The notes: generated by a model not told the origin, from the sequence alone. A stretch of 21,182 nucleotides of DNA from Candidatus Bathyarchaeota archaeon (GCA_016934355.1 JAFGTA010000104.1:1-21182); one strand, 5' to 3'; counted from the first letter of the stretch, positions 6,931-14,430 are shown. Numbers and translations are program-made.

Positions 6931-8043
6931 GTGTATTCTAGTTTGACTGAAATTAATGTCCGTAGATATATCTCAGGCGACGAGGTCGAGGTCACAGACT
7001 TGTTAAGCTCTGTCTTTAATGGTTGGCCTCATATCGACCTGTCTGATAACGCTTCCTCACTCTCGTTCTGGAGATGGAAATACCTCAAGAATCCCTTAGA
7101 GAAAAACCTCACTGTAATCGCAGAATCAGACGGGGTTATAGCTGGATGCTTTCATGATGTCATACAGAACATCAAGATCGGTGAAACCACCTACCTCGCC
7201 GGTCAGGGTACAGATTTAGCGGTTCACCCCGACTACCGTAAAATGGGAATATATAACAAGATGCTAAAATACTTAAACAGCCTTGAGAGTAAGGACAACT
7301 TCGCATTTCATTATGGGGTAACCAACGTACCAATCCTCGTGCAAAAGTATGAGAGACAGAAAAATCCCAGCCTCCCCCACAGAATCAACGATTACTGGAG
7401 TATAAGAAACATAGAGCTGCACGAAAAGAATACAAGGAAAATTCCTTTTATAAAGAAACATGGATTCACATTTCTAAAAACAATCAATAGACTCAAAAGA
7501 AAATCAGATTTCATAGTTAAAGATGGCGTCAGTATAAAACGTATAGACCGTTTTGACGATAAGATTGATCTTTTCTGGATGAAGCTAAAGCCATACTATA
7601 ACTTCATCGCCGAGAGAAAGGTGGACTACCTTAATTGGAGATACTGTGATTACTCGGTTAATAACTATGTAGTGGCTCAGGCTGAGGAAAACGGTGAAGT
7701 GGTAGGTTACTGCGTATATAAGATAAACAAACACGATGCTTATCACGTTGGCTTCATCGTGGATTTAACTATCCTCCCGGAGAGGCTTGACGTAGGCTAC
7801 GGCTTACTAAGAGAGGCGGTGAATTATTTCGATGAATCAGGCGTGAATATCATTAAATGGCAGATACATGAAGGGCATCCATTCGAGAAGATCGCGTCGT
7901 TCTTCGGCTTTCTCAACAGTAGAGCCCAGAATCACTTCATTTACATTAGAGAGGTATTGAATATCGGACGTGACGAGGAAAGACTTCAGAATAGCCCACC
8001 AGAAAAAATCCATTTCACATACGGAGACTACGACTGGATATAG
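6931..8043 (+). CDS. GNAT-family acyltransferase, likely tandem GNAT domains, AT-rich
   Basis: A protein of about 370 residues. The N-terminal half reads as a GNAT fold: AESDGVIAGCFHDVIQNIKIG (strands 3-4, near residues 65-85), AGQGTDLAVHPDYRKMGIYN (the acetyl-CoA-binding V-x-P-x-x-R-x-x-G-x-Y motif) and a following helix. The C-terminal half repeats the pattern (EENGEVVGYCVYKI, then FIVDLTILPERLDVGYGLL), suggesting a duplicated GNAT architecture as in FemX-like or polysaccharide-locus acyltransferases. No substrate can be named. GTG 6931 is given as start; TTG 6943 is equally possible from the TATA position. Codon use is conspicuously AT-rich (many AAA, ATA, AGA, TTA) compared with all neighbours, a sign of recent acquisition. 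Same strand as the GT2 pair but separated by its own promoter; converges on the SMC operon. Confidence 0.82.
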   Translation: MYSSLTEINVRRYISGDEVEVTDLLSSVFNGWPHIDLSDNASSLSFWRWKYLKNPLEKNLTVIAESDGVIAGCFHDVIQNIKIGETTYLAGQGTDLAVHPDYRKMGIYNKMLKYLNSLESKDNFAFHYGVTNVPILVQKYERQKNPSLPHRINDYWSIRNIELHEKNTRKIPFIKKHGFTFLKTINRLKRKSDFIVKDGVSIKRIDRFDDKIDLFWMKLKPYYNFIAERKVDYLNWRYCDYSVNNYVVAQAEENGEVVGYCVYKINKHDAYHVGFIVDLTILPERLDVGYGLLREAVNYFDESGVNIIKWQIHEGHPFEKIASFFGFLNSRAQNHFIYIREVLNIGRDEERLQNSPPEKIHFTYGDYDWI

Positions 8044-8094
8044 AACCGAGCCATATTCCCAAGTCGTCCGGGTCACGCCGACGAAGAGAGAGGG

Positions 8095-8679
8095 CTATGT
8101 TTCGGCCTCTTTCTTCCCGAACCCCACTACGAGGTCGACGAGCTTCTTGTTATCGATCTCGGCGCGGCTTCTCCAGTCGAGGTACATGACGCCCTGCTCG
8201 TCTGCGCCAAGGTAGCCCTGCTGGATGTACTTGTCGAGGTTCAGCTTCACCCTCCACCCCGGCAGCTTCTCCTGGAGCACACGCTCGACATCGTTTCGTG
8301 GTGCCTTGCCCTGCTTGGAGATGAGGTACGCCACGGAGACGGCGAGGCCTGCGATGTCGTCTATCCTCCACCCGATGGTCTTGGCGGTCTTCTGGTCGAC
8401 GGTACCCCTCATGGTTATGTAGTAGCGGGCGTCCTGCAGCTGGGCGCTTGTGGGCTCCGATACGTCGGGCTCGTCGAAGGCTTGGGTCACCTGTAGGTCA
8501 AAGGGCTTGAGCTGCTTGTCGAGCACGTCGAGGACGTTCCTCCAGTCGCTGCCCAGCTCCTTTCTCAGCTCCCAGCCCCTGACGCCTGGTAGCCTGTGGT
8601 GGGTGAAGAAGAGCAGGTGCACCGCGTCCTTTATCTTGCGTGCGTACGCTCGTTCGGTCTTTGTCAGCTTTGTCGCCAT
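8095..8679 (-). CDS. KITE-family SMC partner resembling Nse3/MAGE (tandem winged helix)
   Basis: A 194-residue protein with two winged-helix-like halves. The first (about 8-91) ends GWELRKELGSDW...LKPFDLQV...ARYYITMRG, echoing the MAGE WH-A pattern (a helix feeding an amphipathic stretch and a YxL strand). The second (about 105-185) reads AGLAVSVAYLISKQGKAP, VERVLQEKLPGW, LDKYIQQGYLG and YLDWRSRAEIDNKKLVDLVV, closely following the MAGE/Nse3 WH-B order: helix, small helix, I-x-x-K/Q-x-YL and W-G-x-R-A-x-x-E. KITE proteins (ScpB, MukE, Nse1, Nse3) bind the kleisin of SMC complexes. ATG 8679 is preferred, with GGAG nine or so bases upstream; GTG 8688 has the site too close. Last gene of a three-gene operon, overlapping the kleisin gene by 16 bases. 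Assignment rests on pattern recognition. Confidence 0.7.
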   Translation of the reverse strand: MATKLTKTERAYARKIKDAVHLLFFTHHRLPGVRGWELRKELGSDWRNVLDVLDKQLKPFDLQVTQAFDEPDVSEPTSAQLQDARYYITMRGTVDQKTAKTIGWRIDDIAGLAVSVAYLISKQGKAPRNDVERVLQEKLPGWRVKLNLDKYIQQGYLGADEQGVMYLDWRSRAEIDNKKLVDLVVGFGKKEAET

Positions 8680-9440
8680 AGTTTCCACTCCTCGTAGTCT
8701 ACCATCATTGGTAGGCTCATCTTCATCTGCCCGGGGTCTGGCCTAGGCACCGGGTTGTGTATGATCTTGGTCTCCTCCAGCAGCCTGTCGTGGCTGACGT
8801 TGGCGTAGCCGTAGCTCACCATGAAGACCGTGACGTAAGCCCTGTACACGGTGTCCCTGTAGGTGTCTGCTCCGATCCAGTCCCAGTAGTCGATGACGCC
8901 ACCCACTCCTACCTTCTCCCCGAGCTCCCTCCAGAAAGACTCGAGGAGCTCGGCGAACCCCTCCTCTGGAATGAGGCCGAGGTCGTACGCCTCCTGTCTG
9001 GATGCTGTGCCTGTCTCCCGGGCCTCCACGTCGATGTCCTGCCACCTCTCGTCGAAGGGGATGAGGCCGCCCCAGTAGCTTAGGCTCTCGGCGAGGGTGC
9101 GGGCGCTTATCTGCTCCATCTCGAGGATGGGATGCCAGCTCTTGAGGAAGGCGTCCGCGATGGCGCCTATGTCCATCCTCATGAGGCTCTGGCTGAGCAT
9201 GAACGGGTCCTTGTAGAGTGTGCTGCTCTTGTGGGCTATCCACCTGTTCTGCTTCTCTAGTACGTTGCTGAGCTCCTTGAGCGCCTCGGCGTCGACGCAG
9301 AAGTCGCGTACGTCCTTGATGCCGGGGTAGTGCTTCCTTATGACGCCCATGACGTAGTCGAAGTCGATGTCGAAGGGCTCTATCCTCCCGCTCTGGACCA
9401 TGCGGCAGAGGTTTATGACGCTCTCAAGCTCGCTGGTCAC
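8664..9440 (-). CDS. ScpA-like kleisin, SMC-bridging subunit
   Basis: A 258-residue protein whose N-terminus reads LESVINLCRMVQSGRIEP followed by FDIDFDYVMGVIRKHY (residues 5-38). This matches the archaeal/bacterial ScpA hallmark, a leucine-rich helix, G-x-I-x-P-W/F-D-I-D and a following helix, which packs on the SMC neck. A second helical stretch (residues 50-75) corresponds to the ScpA segment after it. The middle is long and mostly helical (ISARTLAESLSYWGGLIP; EGFAELLESFWRELG), and the C-terminal part (YRDTVYRAYVTVFMVSYG, SHDRLLEETKIIHNP) could form the winged helix that binds the partner SMC head. Starts at GTG 9440, whose bases overlap the SMC stop codon (GTGA), so translation is coupled. 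Kleisins close the SMC ring; eukaryotic counterparts are Nse4 and Scc1. Divergent, so moderate confidence. Confidence 0.65.
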   Translation of the reverse strand: MTSELESVINLCRMVQSGRIEPFDIDFDYVMGVIRKHYPGIKDVRDFCVDAEALKELSNVLEKQNRWIAHKSSTLYKDPFMLSQSLMRMDIGAIADAFLKSWHPILEMEQISARTLAESLSYWGGLIPFDERWQDIDVEARETGTASRQEAYDLGLIPEEGFAELLESFWRELGEKVGVGGVIDYWDWIGADTYRDTVYRAYVTVFMVSYGYANVSHDRLLEETKIIHNPVPRPDPGQMKMSLPMMVDYEEWKLWRQS

Positions 9441-11497
9441 TGCTCTTCCTCCACGAGCCTGGGCACCGTTACGTCCTCGGTCTTGTGAACCATGATGATG
9501 TGGACATCCTGGCCCTTGAACGTGACTTGACTCGGCGTTATGGCCATGTACTGGTCGTCCGTGCCCTCCATTGTGGAGACGATGAACTCGCTGACGGCCT
9601 CCTTGTTCTGGGGGTCCATGTGTAGGTCGAATTCGTCCACGGCCCTGAAGGGGCTGAGGACGTTCTGCTGCAGCGCGAGCAGGAAGGCCATGACGCTGCT
9701 GCTGCGCTCGCCGCCGCTGTGGGTGTAGGGGTCGAGCCTCTGCGGCGCCGCCCCCTTGAAGCCTACGTATATCTCGAGTCCGGCGTCCTCGATGTCGTGG
9801 CTGTTGATGAGCCTGGTCTCGCCGGTGGCCTGCAGCTTCGACATGAGGCTATTGTACCGGATGTTCACCTCGTCGAGGAGGTTCTCTGTTACGTCACGCC
9901 ACTTCTTGTTGCGTTTCTCGATCTCTTCGAGGACCTGTCGGCGGCTCTCCCTGACCTCCTCGATGCGCTGCTGTATCTCCCGGAAGGTCTCGTTGTAGCT
10001 GTCGTACATGTCCTCGGCCTCCTCGGGGACGTTGGCCATCCCCATGAGGATGCCCGCGGTTCGCCGTATCTCGTTGAGAATCTCGTCTGAGGTGCGGCCG
10101 GTCTCGATCCTCTGGCCCCTGATGAGGGCCTCTGCCTCGGCGTCCCTAAGGTCCCTGGTGGTGCGGTCGATCTCGGTCTTCACCTGCTCCAGTTTCCGCC
10201 TGAGTCTGCCTCGGCGGTCCTTGAGGAGCGCCAGCTGTATTCTTCCCTCTATATACTGGTCGTTGGCATCTTCGATCTTCTTGCCGACGGCCTCCATCTC
10301 AAGGGCCAGCCTGCTGGCTTCCTGCTCCGCCTCTGTGAGCCTCCCCGCGAAGCTTGTGAGGCTTGCCTGGAGGGTGTTTCTCTGGTCGAGGAACTCGTTG
10401 CTGAGGTTGTCGTAGTTCTGGGTCTGGGTCTCCTCGATCTCGGTGAATAGGCTGAAGTAGTCGTCGAGGGTGGTGGGGCCGCTCTGGGCCCTGTCTAGGA
10501 GGGTCTTGATTGTTGACTCGAAGCGGCGTCTCTGCTCTGCGCTGCTCTGGATGATGCGGTCGATCTGGGTGAGCTGGTCCTTCGCGGAGTTTATGCTGTG
10601 CTCGCTTACGCCTACGAGTCTCTCGGAGTCGATGCGCTTCTCGATGATGTCGCTTCTCTGCTGCCTCATGGCTCCGAGCATGGACTCGGCGTCCACGATC
10701 CGGTTGGTGTTCCGCTCCATCTCCTCCTCGGCCTGGCTGAGTTCCTTCTCGGTGTCTCCGAGCTCCCCTTGGAGGTTCTCCACGGCGCCTTCGAGGGAGA
10801 GCACGCGGCTCCACGCCATCTCCTGCTGTAGGAACGTCTGGCGTTTCTGGAGCTGCCGTTTCTCCTGGAGCCTCTCGTTCTGTTCTCTCCAGTATGCTAG
10901 GGTCTCGCGTGCCTGGTTGAGAAGCTGGTTGAGGCTCTCCTCCTCGCTGAGTATGCCGCTGAGCTTGGACTTGGCCTCGATGACGTCCCGCCTGAAGCTC
11001 TCGTAGCCCACGGCTTCCTCCAGTATCTTGAGGCGTTCCTGTGGGCTTATGTTGGCGAACCGGGTGGGCATCGCCTGATGCATGATTATGAGCATGTTGT
11101 TTGGGTCGAACCCGAAGCTCTTAAGAAGGTACACCACCTCGGCCTTGGAGACGTTGCGCTGGTTTAGCCTGAACCCGTACTTGCCGTCCCTGCGGAGGGT
11201 CCTCGTGAGGGTGATCTCGTCCATGTTGTACTGGGGGACGGGCCTGTACCCGCTGTCCTGAACTCCGTTGTCGAGTATGAGTGTGACCCTGGCAGAGTCC
11301 TCGCCCCAGCGGATGAGATCGCTGAGCCTCTTGGATCGCTCCGTGTAGGTGTCCCCGAGGGCGACGCAGATGCCTAGGAGGAGACTCGACTTGCCCGAGC
11401 CGTTGGGCCCGCAGACTACGTTCACGCCTTCTCTGAGGGGTATCCGCGCGTAGTCGTAGGACATGAAATTCTCTAGTATTACCTCGCGTATGAGCAT
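9437..11497 (-). CDS. Compact hinge-less SMC-family ATPase, Smc5/6-like
   Basis: A 686-residue ABC-type ATPase. N-terminal lobe: Walker A GPNGSGKSS (30-38), then RLSDLIRWGEDSARVTLIL, Q-loop region IIMHQAMPTRFANISPQER (137-155, Q141) and LEEAVGYESFR. Coiled coil runs about 170-335 and 370-555. The middle (about 336-370) is a short non-helical turn, far too small for the ~150-residue SMC hinge, and the only cysteines (29, 44) are in the head, so there is no Rad50 CxxC hook. C-terminal lobe: signature HSGGERSSS (593-601), Walker B PFRAVDEFDLHMDPQN (616-631), then QYMAITPSQ (649-657) where ordinary SMCs have a histidine H-loop. DEFD-x-x-MD and the I-T-P segment are Smc6/Smc5 traits. ATG 11497 has GAGG seven bases upstream. 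First gene of an operon with overlapping kleisin and KITE genes, implying a DNA-tethering or loop-extruding complex. Confidence 0.88.
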   Translation of the reverse strand: MLIREVILENFMSYDYARIPLREGVNVVCGPNGSGKSSLLLGICVALGDTYTERSKRLSDLIRWGEDSARVTLILDNGVQDSGYRPVPQYNMDEITLTRTLRRDGKYGFRLNQRNVSKAEVVYLLKSFGFDPNNMLIIMHQAMPTRFANISPQERLKILEEAVGYESFRRDVIEAKSKLSGILSEEESLNQLLNQARETLAYWREQNERLQEKRQLQKRQTFLQQEMAWSRVLSLEGAVENLQGELGDTEKELSQAEEEMERNTNRIVDAESMLGAMRQQRSDIIEKRIDSERLVGVSEHSINSAKDQLTQIDRIIQSSAEQRRRFESTIKTLLDRAQSGPTTLDDYFSLFTEIEETQTQNYDNLSNEFLDQRNTLQASLTSFAGRLTEAEQEASRLALEMEAVGKKIEDANDQYIEGRIQLALLKDRRGRLRRKLEQVKTEIDRTTRDLRDAEAEALIRGQRIETGRTSDEILNEIRRTAGILMGMANVPEEAEDMYDSYNETFREIQQRIEEVRESRRQVLEEIEKRNKKWRDVTENLLDEVNIRYNSLMSKLQATGETRLINSHDIEDAGLEIYVGFKGAAPQRLDPYTHSGGERSSSVMAFLLALQQNVLSPFRAVDEFDLHMDPQNKEAVSEFIVSTMEGTDDQYMAITPSQVTFKGQDVHIIMVHKTEDVTVPRLVEEEQ

Positions 11498-11504
11498 CGG
11501 ATTG

Positions 11505-11579
11505 CCTCGAACTCTAATACCTCAGCCGAGACTCATTTTTAAAGCTTAACTAAACATTTGGACTCGTAAACCGTATAAC
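11505..11579. promoter_or_regulatory. Divergent promoter between SMC operon and dipeptidase
   Basis: On the minus strand TTTAAAAAT (11535-11543) lies about 40 bp before the SMC ATG, giving a leader of about 15 bases with GAGG at 11505-11508. On the plus strand CGTATAACG (11572-11580) lies about 32 bp before the dipeptidase ATG, predicting a leaderless or nearly leaderless message. Elements are seen directly; start sites are inferred from archaeal promoter geometry. Confidence 0.4.
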
Positions 11580-11607
11580 GCCGCGGGCGTCATCTAACCT
11601 GATATTC

Positions 11608-12618
11608 ATGGTCGAGTTAACAAAGGCCCAGGAACAGCGGGCCAAAAAGCTCCACAGAGAAGCCGTCGTCGTCGACACCCACTGCGATACGTTGATGCAG
11701 TTCCTGCCTCAGACGTGGGGTATGCCCAAGCCAAGGACGCTGGGGGAGAGAGGCGGACATGGGCACATAGACCTGCCGAGGCTGGTCGAGGGAGGTGTGA
11801 CGTGCCAGACCTTCGCCATGTACACGGGCAGGAGGGCGTTCGTCCCGGAGGCGCCGCTGGTCGCCCTCCAGATGGTGGACAAGTTCTACTCTGAGATCGA
11901 GGCTAACGAAGGGATCGTAGCCGTCACGACAGCCGACGAGATAGTGAAGGCCAAGAAGAAGGGGCTCGTCTGCGGGCTGCTGGCGATAGAGGGGGCAGAG
12001 CCGCTGATGGGCGACCTCGGGGTCCTCAGGGTCTATCACAGGCTCGGGGTCAGGATGCTGAGCTTCGCGTGGAACTTCCGGACGCCGTTCGCGGACGGCC
12101 TCGGCGCAAGGCGGTCTGAGAGCAAGCTGCCGGAGCTGGGCGTCCAGGCGCTGGAGGAGATGGATAGGCTGGGGATGGTGTTCGATGTGTCCCATCTCGC
12201 GGACAGCGTGTTCTGGGACGTAGCCGACGTGATGAAGGGGCCTTTCATCGCGAGCCACAGCAACAGCAGGGCTGTATGCGACCACGCCAGGAACCTGACT
12301 GATGACATGATCCGGGCCTTGGCTGACCACGGCGGAGTGATGGGAATGAACTTCGCACCCGCCTTCGTGGACAAGGAGAAGGCCACGGTGGAGAAGCTGG
12401 TCGATCACGTCGACCACATCGTGGGGCTGGTGGGTCCCGACCACGTGGGGCTGGGCAGCGACTTCGACGGGATAGGGTCCACGCCGGTGGGTCTTGAGGA
12501 CGCGTCCAAGATGCCCAACTTCACACGGGAGCTCGTAGGGAGGGGCTACAGCGACGAGGACGTCCTGAAGATTCTGGGCGGGAACCAGTTGAGGGTCTTC
12601 AAGCAGGTCATCGGCTGA
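11608..12618 (+). CDS. Peptidase M19 (membrane/renal-type dipeptidase)
   Basis: A 336-residue zinc dipeptidase of the amidohydrolase-fold M19 family, of usual length. Binuclear-metal ligands are all visible: VVDTHCDTL (H25 and D27), AIEGAEPL (E128, bridging), FDVSHL (H196), IASHSNSRAV (H217) and GLGSDFDGIG (D285). Family members hydrolyse a range of dipeptides, including L-D and D-containing ones; bacterial and archaeal homologues are cytoplasmic, and no signal peptide or GPI-type signal is seen here. ATG 11608 sits about 32 bp after a TATA element and lacks an obvious ribosome site, fitting a leaderless message. Divergent from the SMC operon with no evident functional link. Convincing full-length gene with no missing catalytic residue. 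Confidence 0.96.
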   Translation: MVELTKAQEQRAKKLHREAVVVDTHCDTLMQFLPQTWGMPKPRTLGERGGHGHIDLPRLVEGGVTCQTFAMYTGRRAFVPEAPLVALQMVDKFYSEIEANEGIVAVTTADEIVKAKKKGLVCGLLAIEGAEPLMGDLGVLRVYHRLGVRMLSFAWNFRTPFADGLGARRSESKLPELGVQALEEMDRLGMVFDVSHLADSVFWDVADVMKGPFIASHSNSRAVCDHARNLTDDMIRALADHGGVMGMNFAPAFVDKEKATVEKLVDHVDHIVGLVGPDHVGLGSDFDGIGSTPVGLEDASKMPNFTRELVGRGYSDEDVLKILGGNQLRVFKQVIG

Positions 12619-12795
12619 GTCCATCAACTCTATTATTCATTTATTTTCTGCAGTCAATTGAATTATTTTATTATTGTCATATGTCAATTAGTTTATTCAT
12701 GATATTTATCTTAACATATTTTGATTACTGTGGATTTAGGCTTCATAATTCTTAATATAAATATTATGAGGATTCTTGGTGACGAGGTTACAGAA
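12619..12795 (+). promoter_or_regulatory. AT-rich intergenic region: T-rich terminator and TATA box
   Basis: Immediately after the dipeptidase stop a T-rich run (about 12628-12650, CTATTATTCATTTATTTTCT) looks like an archaeal intrinsic terminator. Further on, TTAATATAAATA (12752-12763) is a good TATA box; initiation about 27 bp later (near 12785) would begin just upstream of the ATG at 12796. Two copies of GTCAATT (near 12653 and 12682) lie between. No gene is seen in this stretch. Confidence 0.45.
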
Positions 12796-14172
12796 ATGAA
12801 AGTAAAGACACTAGTAATGGTTGGTTTGACGGTGTTGATGAGCGTCGGGCTCATCATCACATCCGCGGGGAGCCTGATCCTTCAGGGCAGCATCGCGCAG
12901 ATTAGTCGCGAGAGCCAGGAGCAGGCCACCGAGTCCATCAGGGTTCAGGCGGGCGAGAGGATACAGGGGACCTCAGTCGAGGTCCTTAGCCTGCTTGAGG
13001 CCGAGATAGATAAGCAGATAGACGCCATAACAGGCTGGGCTAGGGCGCCGCTGATAGTTAACTCAGCGGTGTCTGCCGCCGACTGCTCAAGGGAGGAGCT
13101 CTTCGACGCGTGGAGCAACCCTTCCACGAGGGTGTACGACGGGGAAGGCTACGCGTCGGCTGACGGCGACCCCTACAACGACATGGACAGCAGCACCAGC
13201 CTCTACCTCCACAACCTTGTTGGGGGCACGAAGGGCAAGGTGGCCGAGGCGTTCTTCACAGACGCTAGGGGATACGTCGTAGGCTCGACGACCGCGACGA
13301 GCGACTTCGATCAGGGCTCGGACGACTGGTGCTTCCAGCTCGACTCTGAGGGAACGGAGCGCTGGGTAAAGAAGTCACCTAACATCCTCGGAGAGGAATG
13401 GTGGGCGGAGGCCAAGAACAGCATGAACGGCCTCTACCTTGGCGACATCGAGTATGACGAGAGCGCCGGCGTCTGGGGCATGGACGTGTGTGTCCTCATA
13501 AAGGATAGCACATGGGGCACCAAGCTGGGCGTGGTCAAGACTGTGCTGCGGGTCGACAAGGTCTTCGAAGGCGTGGCCGACCTGGACGCCAGGAACGTCG
13601 ACGAGATAAAGATCGTCGACGATGACGGCGTCATACTGTTCACGACGGGCAGCCAAGGCGCAGTCATGGACGAGGGTCACAGCGTCGCCTCGATGGCGTC
13701 GTTCACCCAGGCCGTCGAGGGCAACTCGGGCTACACCATCGAGAACGATGTCGACAATAATCCGTGTCTCGTAGGATACGCCTACAACAGAGGCAACGAC
13801 TGGGTGTGCCTGACTTCGAGCCTGAAGACTAACGCGTTCAGCCTGGCGGATCAGCTTGAGGCCGAGCTCACCATCCTGAACGCCAGGATGGTGCAGACCG
13901 TTAACACGAGGATACTGCTACTCATCGGTGGAGAGCTCCTCATCGCATCTGCGGTGCTGGGCGTCTTCATCAGCCTGCTGAACAAGAAGCTGACGAAGCC
14001 CATCGTTGACATGGCCGAGGTCATGCAGGAGGTAGCCGGGGGCAACCTTAACGCCGCGGTGGTCGTCGAGGGAGAGAACGAGATCAGCGATCTCGGTCGG
14101 AGCCTCAACCAGATGATCATGGGGCTGCGGCTCACTGCCGCCGACCTCGACATGGACGCGGGTGGAGACTGA
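12796..14172 (+). CDS. dCache-HAMP receptor protein lacking an output domain
   Basis: A 458-residue transmembrane receptor-like protein. A first helix (about 2-28, TLVMVGLTVLMSVGLIITSA) is followed by a ~340-residue extracytoplasmic region typical of double Cache (PAS-like) ligand-binding domains, with VAEAFFTDARGYVVGSTT, KSPNILGEEWWAEAKNSMNG and DEIKIVDDDGVILFTTGS as the characteristic Cache strands. A second helix (about 372-394, ILLLIGGELLIASAVLGVFI) leads into a HAMP domain (KKLTKPIVDMAEVMQEVAGG, then EISDLGRSLNQM). The protein stops about 15 residues after HAMP: no methyl-accepting, kinase or cyclase module follows in any frame. ATG 12796 has GAGGT seven bases upstream and fits the TATA box; the open frame to TTG 12721 and ATG 12766 precedes the predicted transcript. 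Twenty bases downstream lies a coupled small gene. Ligand unknown; Cache domains often bind amino acids or carboxylates. Confidence 0.87.
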   Translation: MKVKTLVMVGLTVLMSVGLIITSAGSLILQGSIAQISRESQEQATESIRVQAGERIQGTSVEVLSLLEAEIDKQIDAITGWARAPLIVNSAVSAADCSREELFDAWSNPSTRVYDGEGYASADGDPYNDMDSSTSLYLHNLVGGTKGKVAEAFFTDARGYVVGSTTATSDFDQGSDDWCFQLDSEGTERWVKKSPNILGEEWWAEAKNSMNGLYLGDIEYDESAGVWGMDVCVLIKDSTWGTKLGVVKTVLRVDKVFEGVADLDARNVDEIKIVDDDGVILFTTGSQGAVMDEGHSVASMASFTQAVEGNSGYTIENDVDNNPCLVGYAYNRGNDWVCLTSSLKTNAFSLADQLEAELTILNARMVQTVNTRILLLIGGELLIASAVLGVFISLLNKKLTKPIVDMAEVMQEVAGGNLNAAVVVEGENEISDLGRSLNQMIMGLRLTAADLDMDAGGD

Positions 14173-14192
14173 CCCCCTTCGAGGTGTGACTG

Positions 14193-14414
14193 ATGTACGC
14201 GCAGAAGATCGAGGCCCTGCTCACCCCCCTAGTGGGGGACTTCATGAGCAAGATGGCCGTGAAGTCGCAGTGTAAGAAGCTGGGGATCACACCGGAGCAG
14301 ATAGCTAAGCAGCACCTTGACCCTCTGGCCGCCCAGATCGGGGCCGCCATATCCATCAACGTGGACAAGCCGACGGTAGACAAGATAGTGACACAGATAA
14401 AGTCCCTGAACTAG
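14193..14414 (+). CDS. 73-residue helical protein coupled to the Cache-HAMP receptor
   Basis: A small, mostly helical soluble protein with one cysteine (QCKKLGITPEQIAKQHLDPL in the middle, VDKPTVDKIVTQIKSLN at the end). GAGGTG a few bases upstream of ATG 14193 is a strong ribosome site and the gap to the receptor stop is only 20 bases, so the two are surely co-expressed. The layout (L-x-P-L-V-G... C-K-K-L-G-I-x-P-E ... I-x-x-I) recalls short helical modules found at the ends of some prokaryotic signalling proteins, but I cannot name a family. It may be a partner that supplies part of the missing output of the receptor; that is inference from position only. Followed by a T-rich terminator. Confidence 0.78.
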   Translation: MYAQKIEALLTPLVGDFMSKMAVKSQCKKLGITPEQIAKQHLDPLAAQIGAAISINVDKPTVDKIVTQIKSLN

Positions 14415-14430
14415 CCAGACTCATACAAGA

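Noticed and set aside
8095..11497. Interpretation of the SMC operon as a Wadjet (JetABCD) defence system
   Set aside because: No JetD-like nuclease gene is adjacent, the ATPase is much shorter than JetC and its head motifs resemble Smc5/6 more than MukB/JetC. A defence role is still possible but is not shown by the sequence.
11617..12627. Long minus-strand open frame of 336 codons opposite the dipeptidase gene
   Set aside because: It mirrors the dipeptidase gene codon for codon, is rich in H, P, R and V in the way antisense frames of GC-rich genes are, and has no family motifs; the plus-strand gene has all metal ligands.
12721..12795. N-terminal extension of the Cache receptor to TTG 12721 or ATG 12766
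   Set aside because: The extension lies in AT-rich sequence that contains the TATA box, whereas ATG 12796 has a good ribosome site and begins with the membrane helix as expected.
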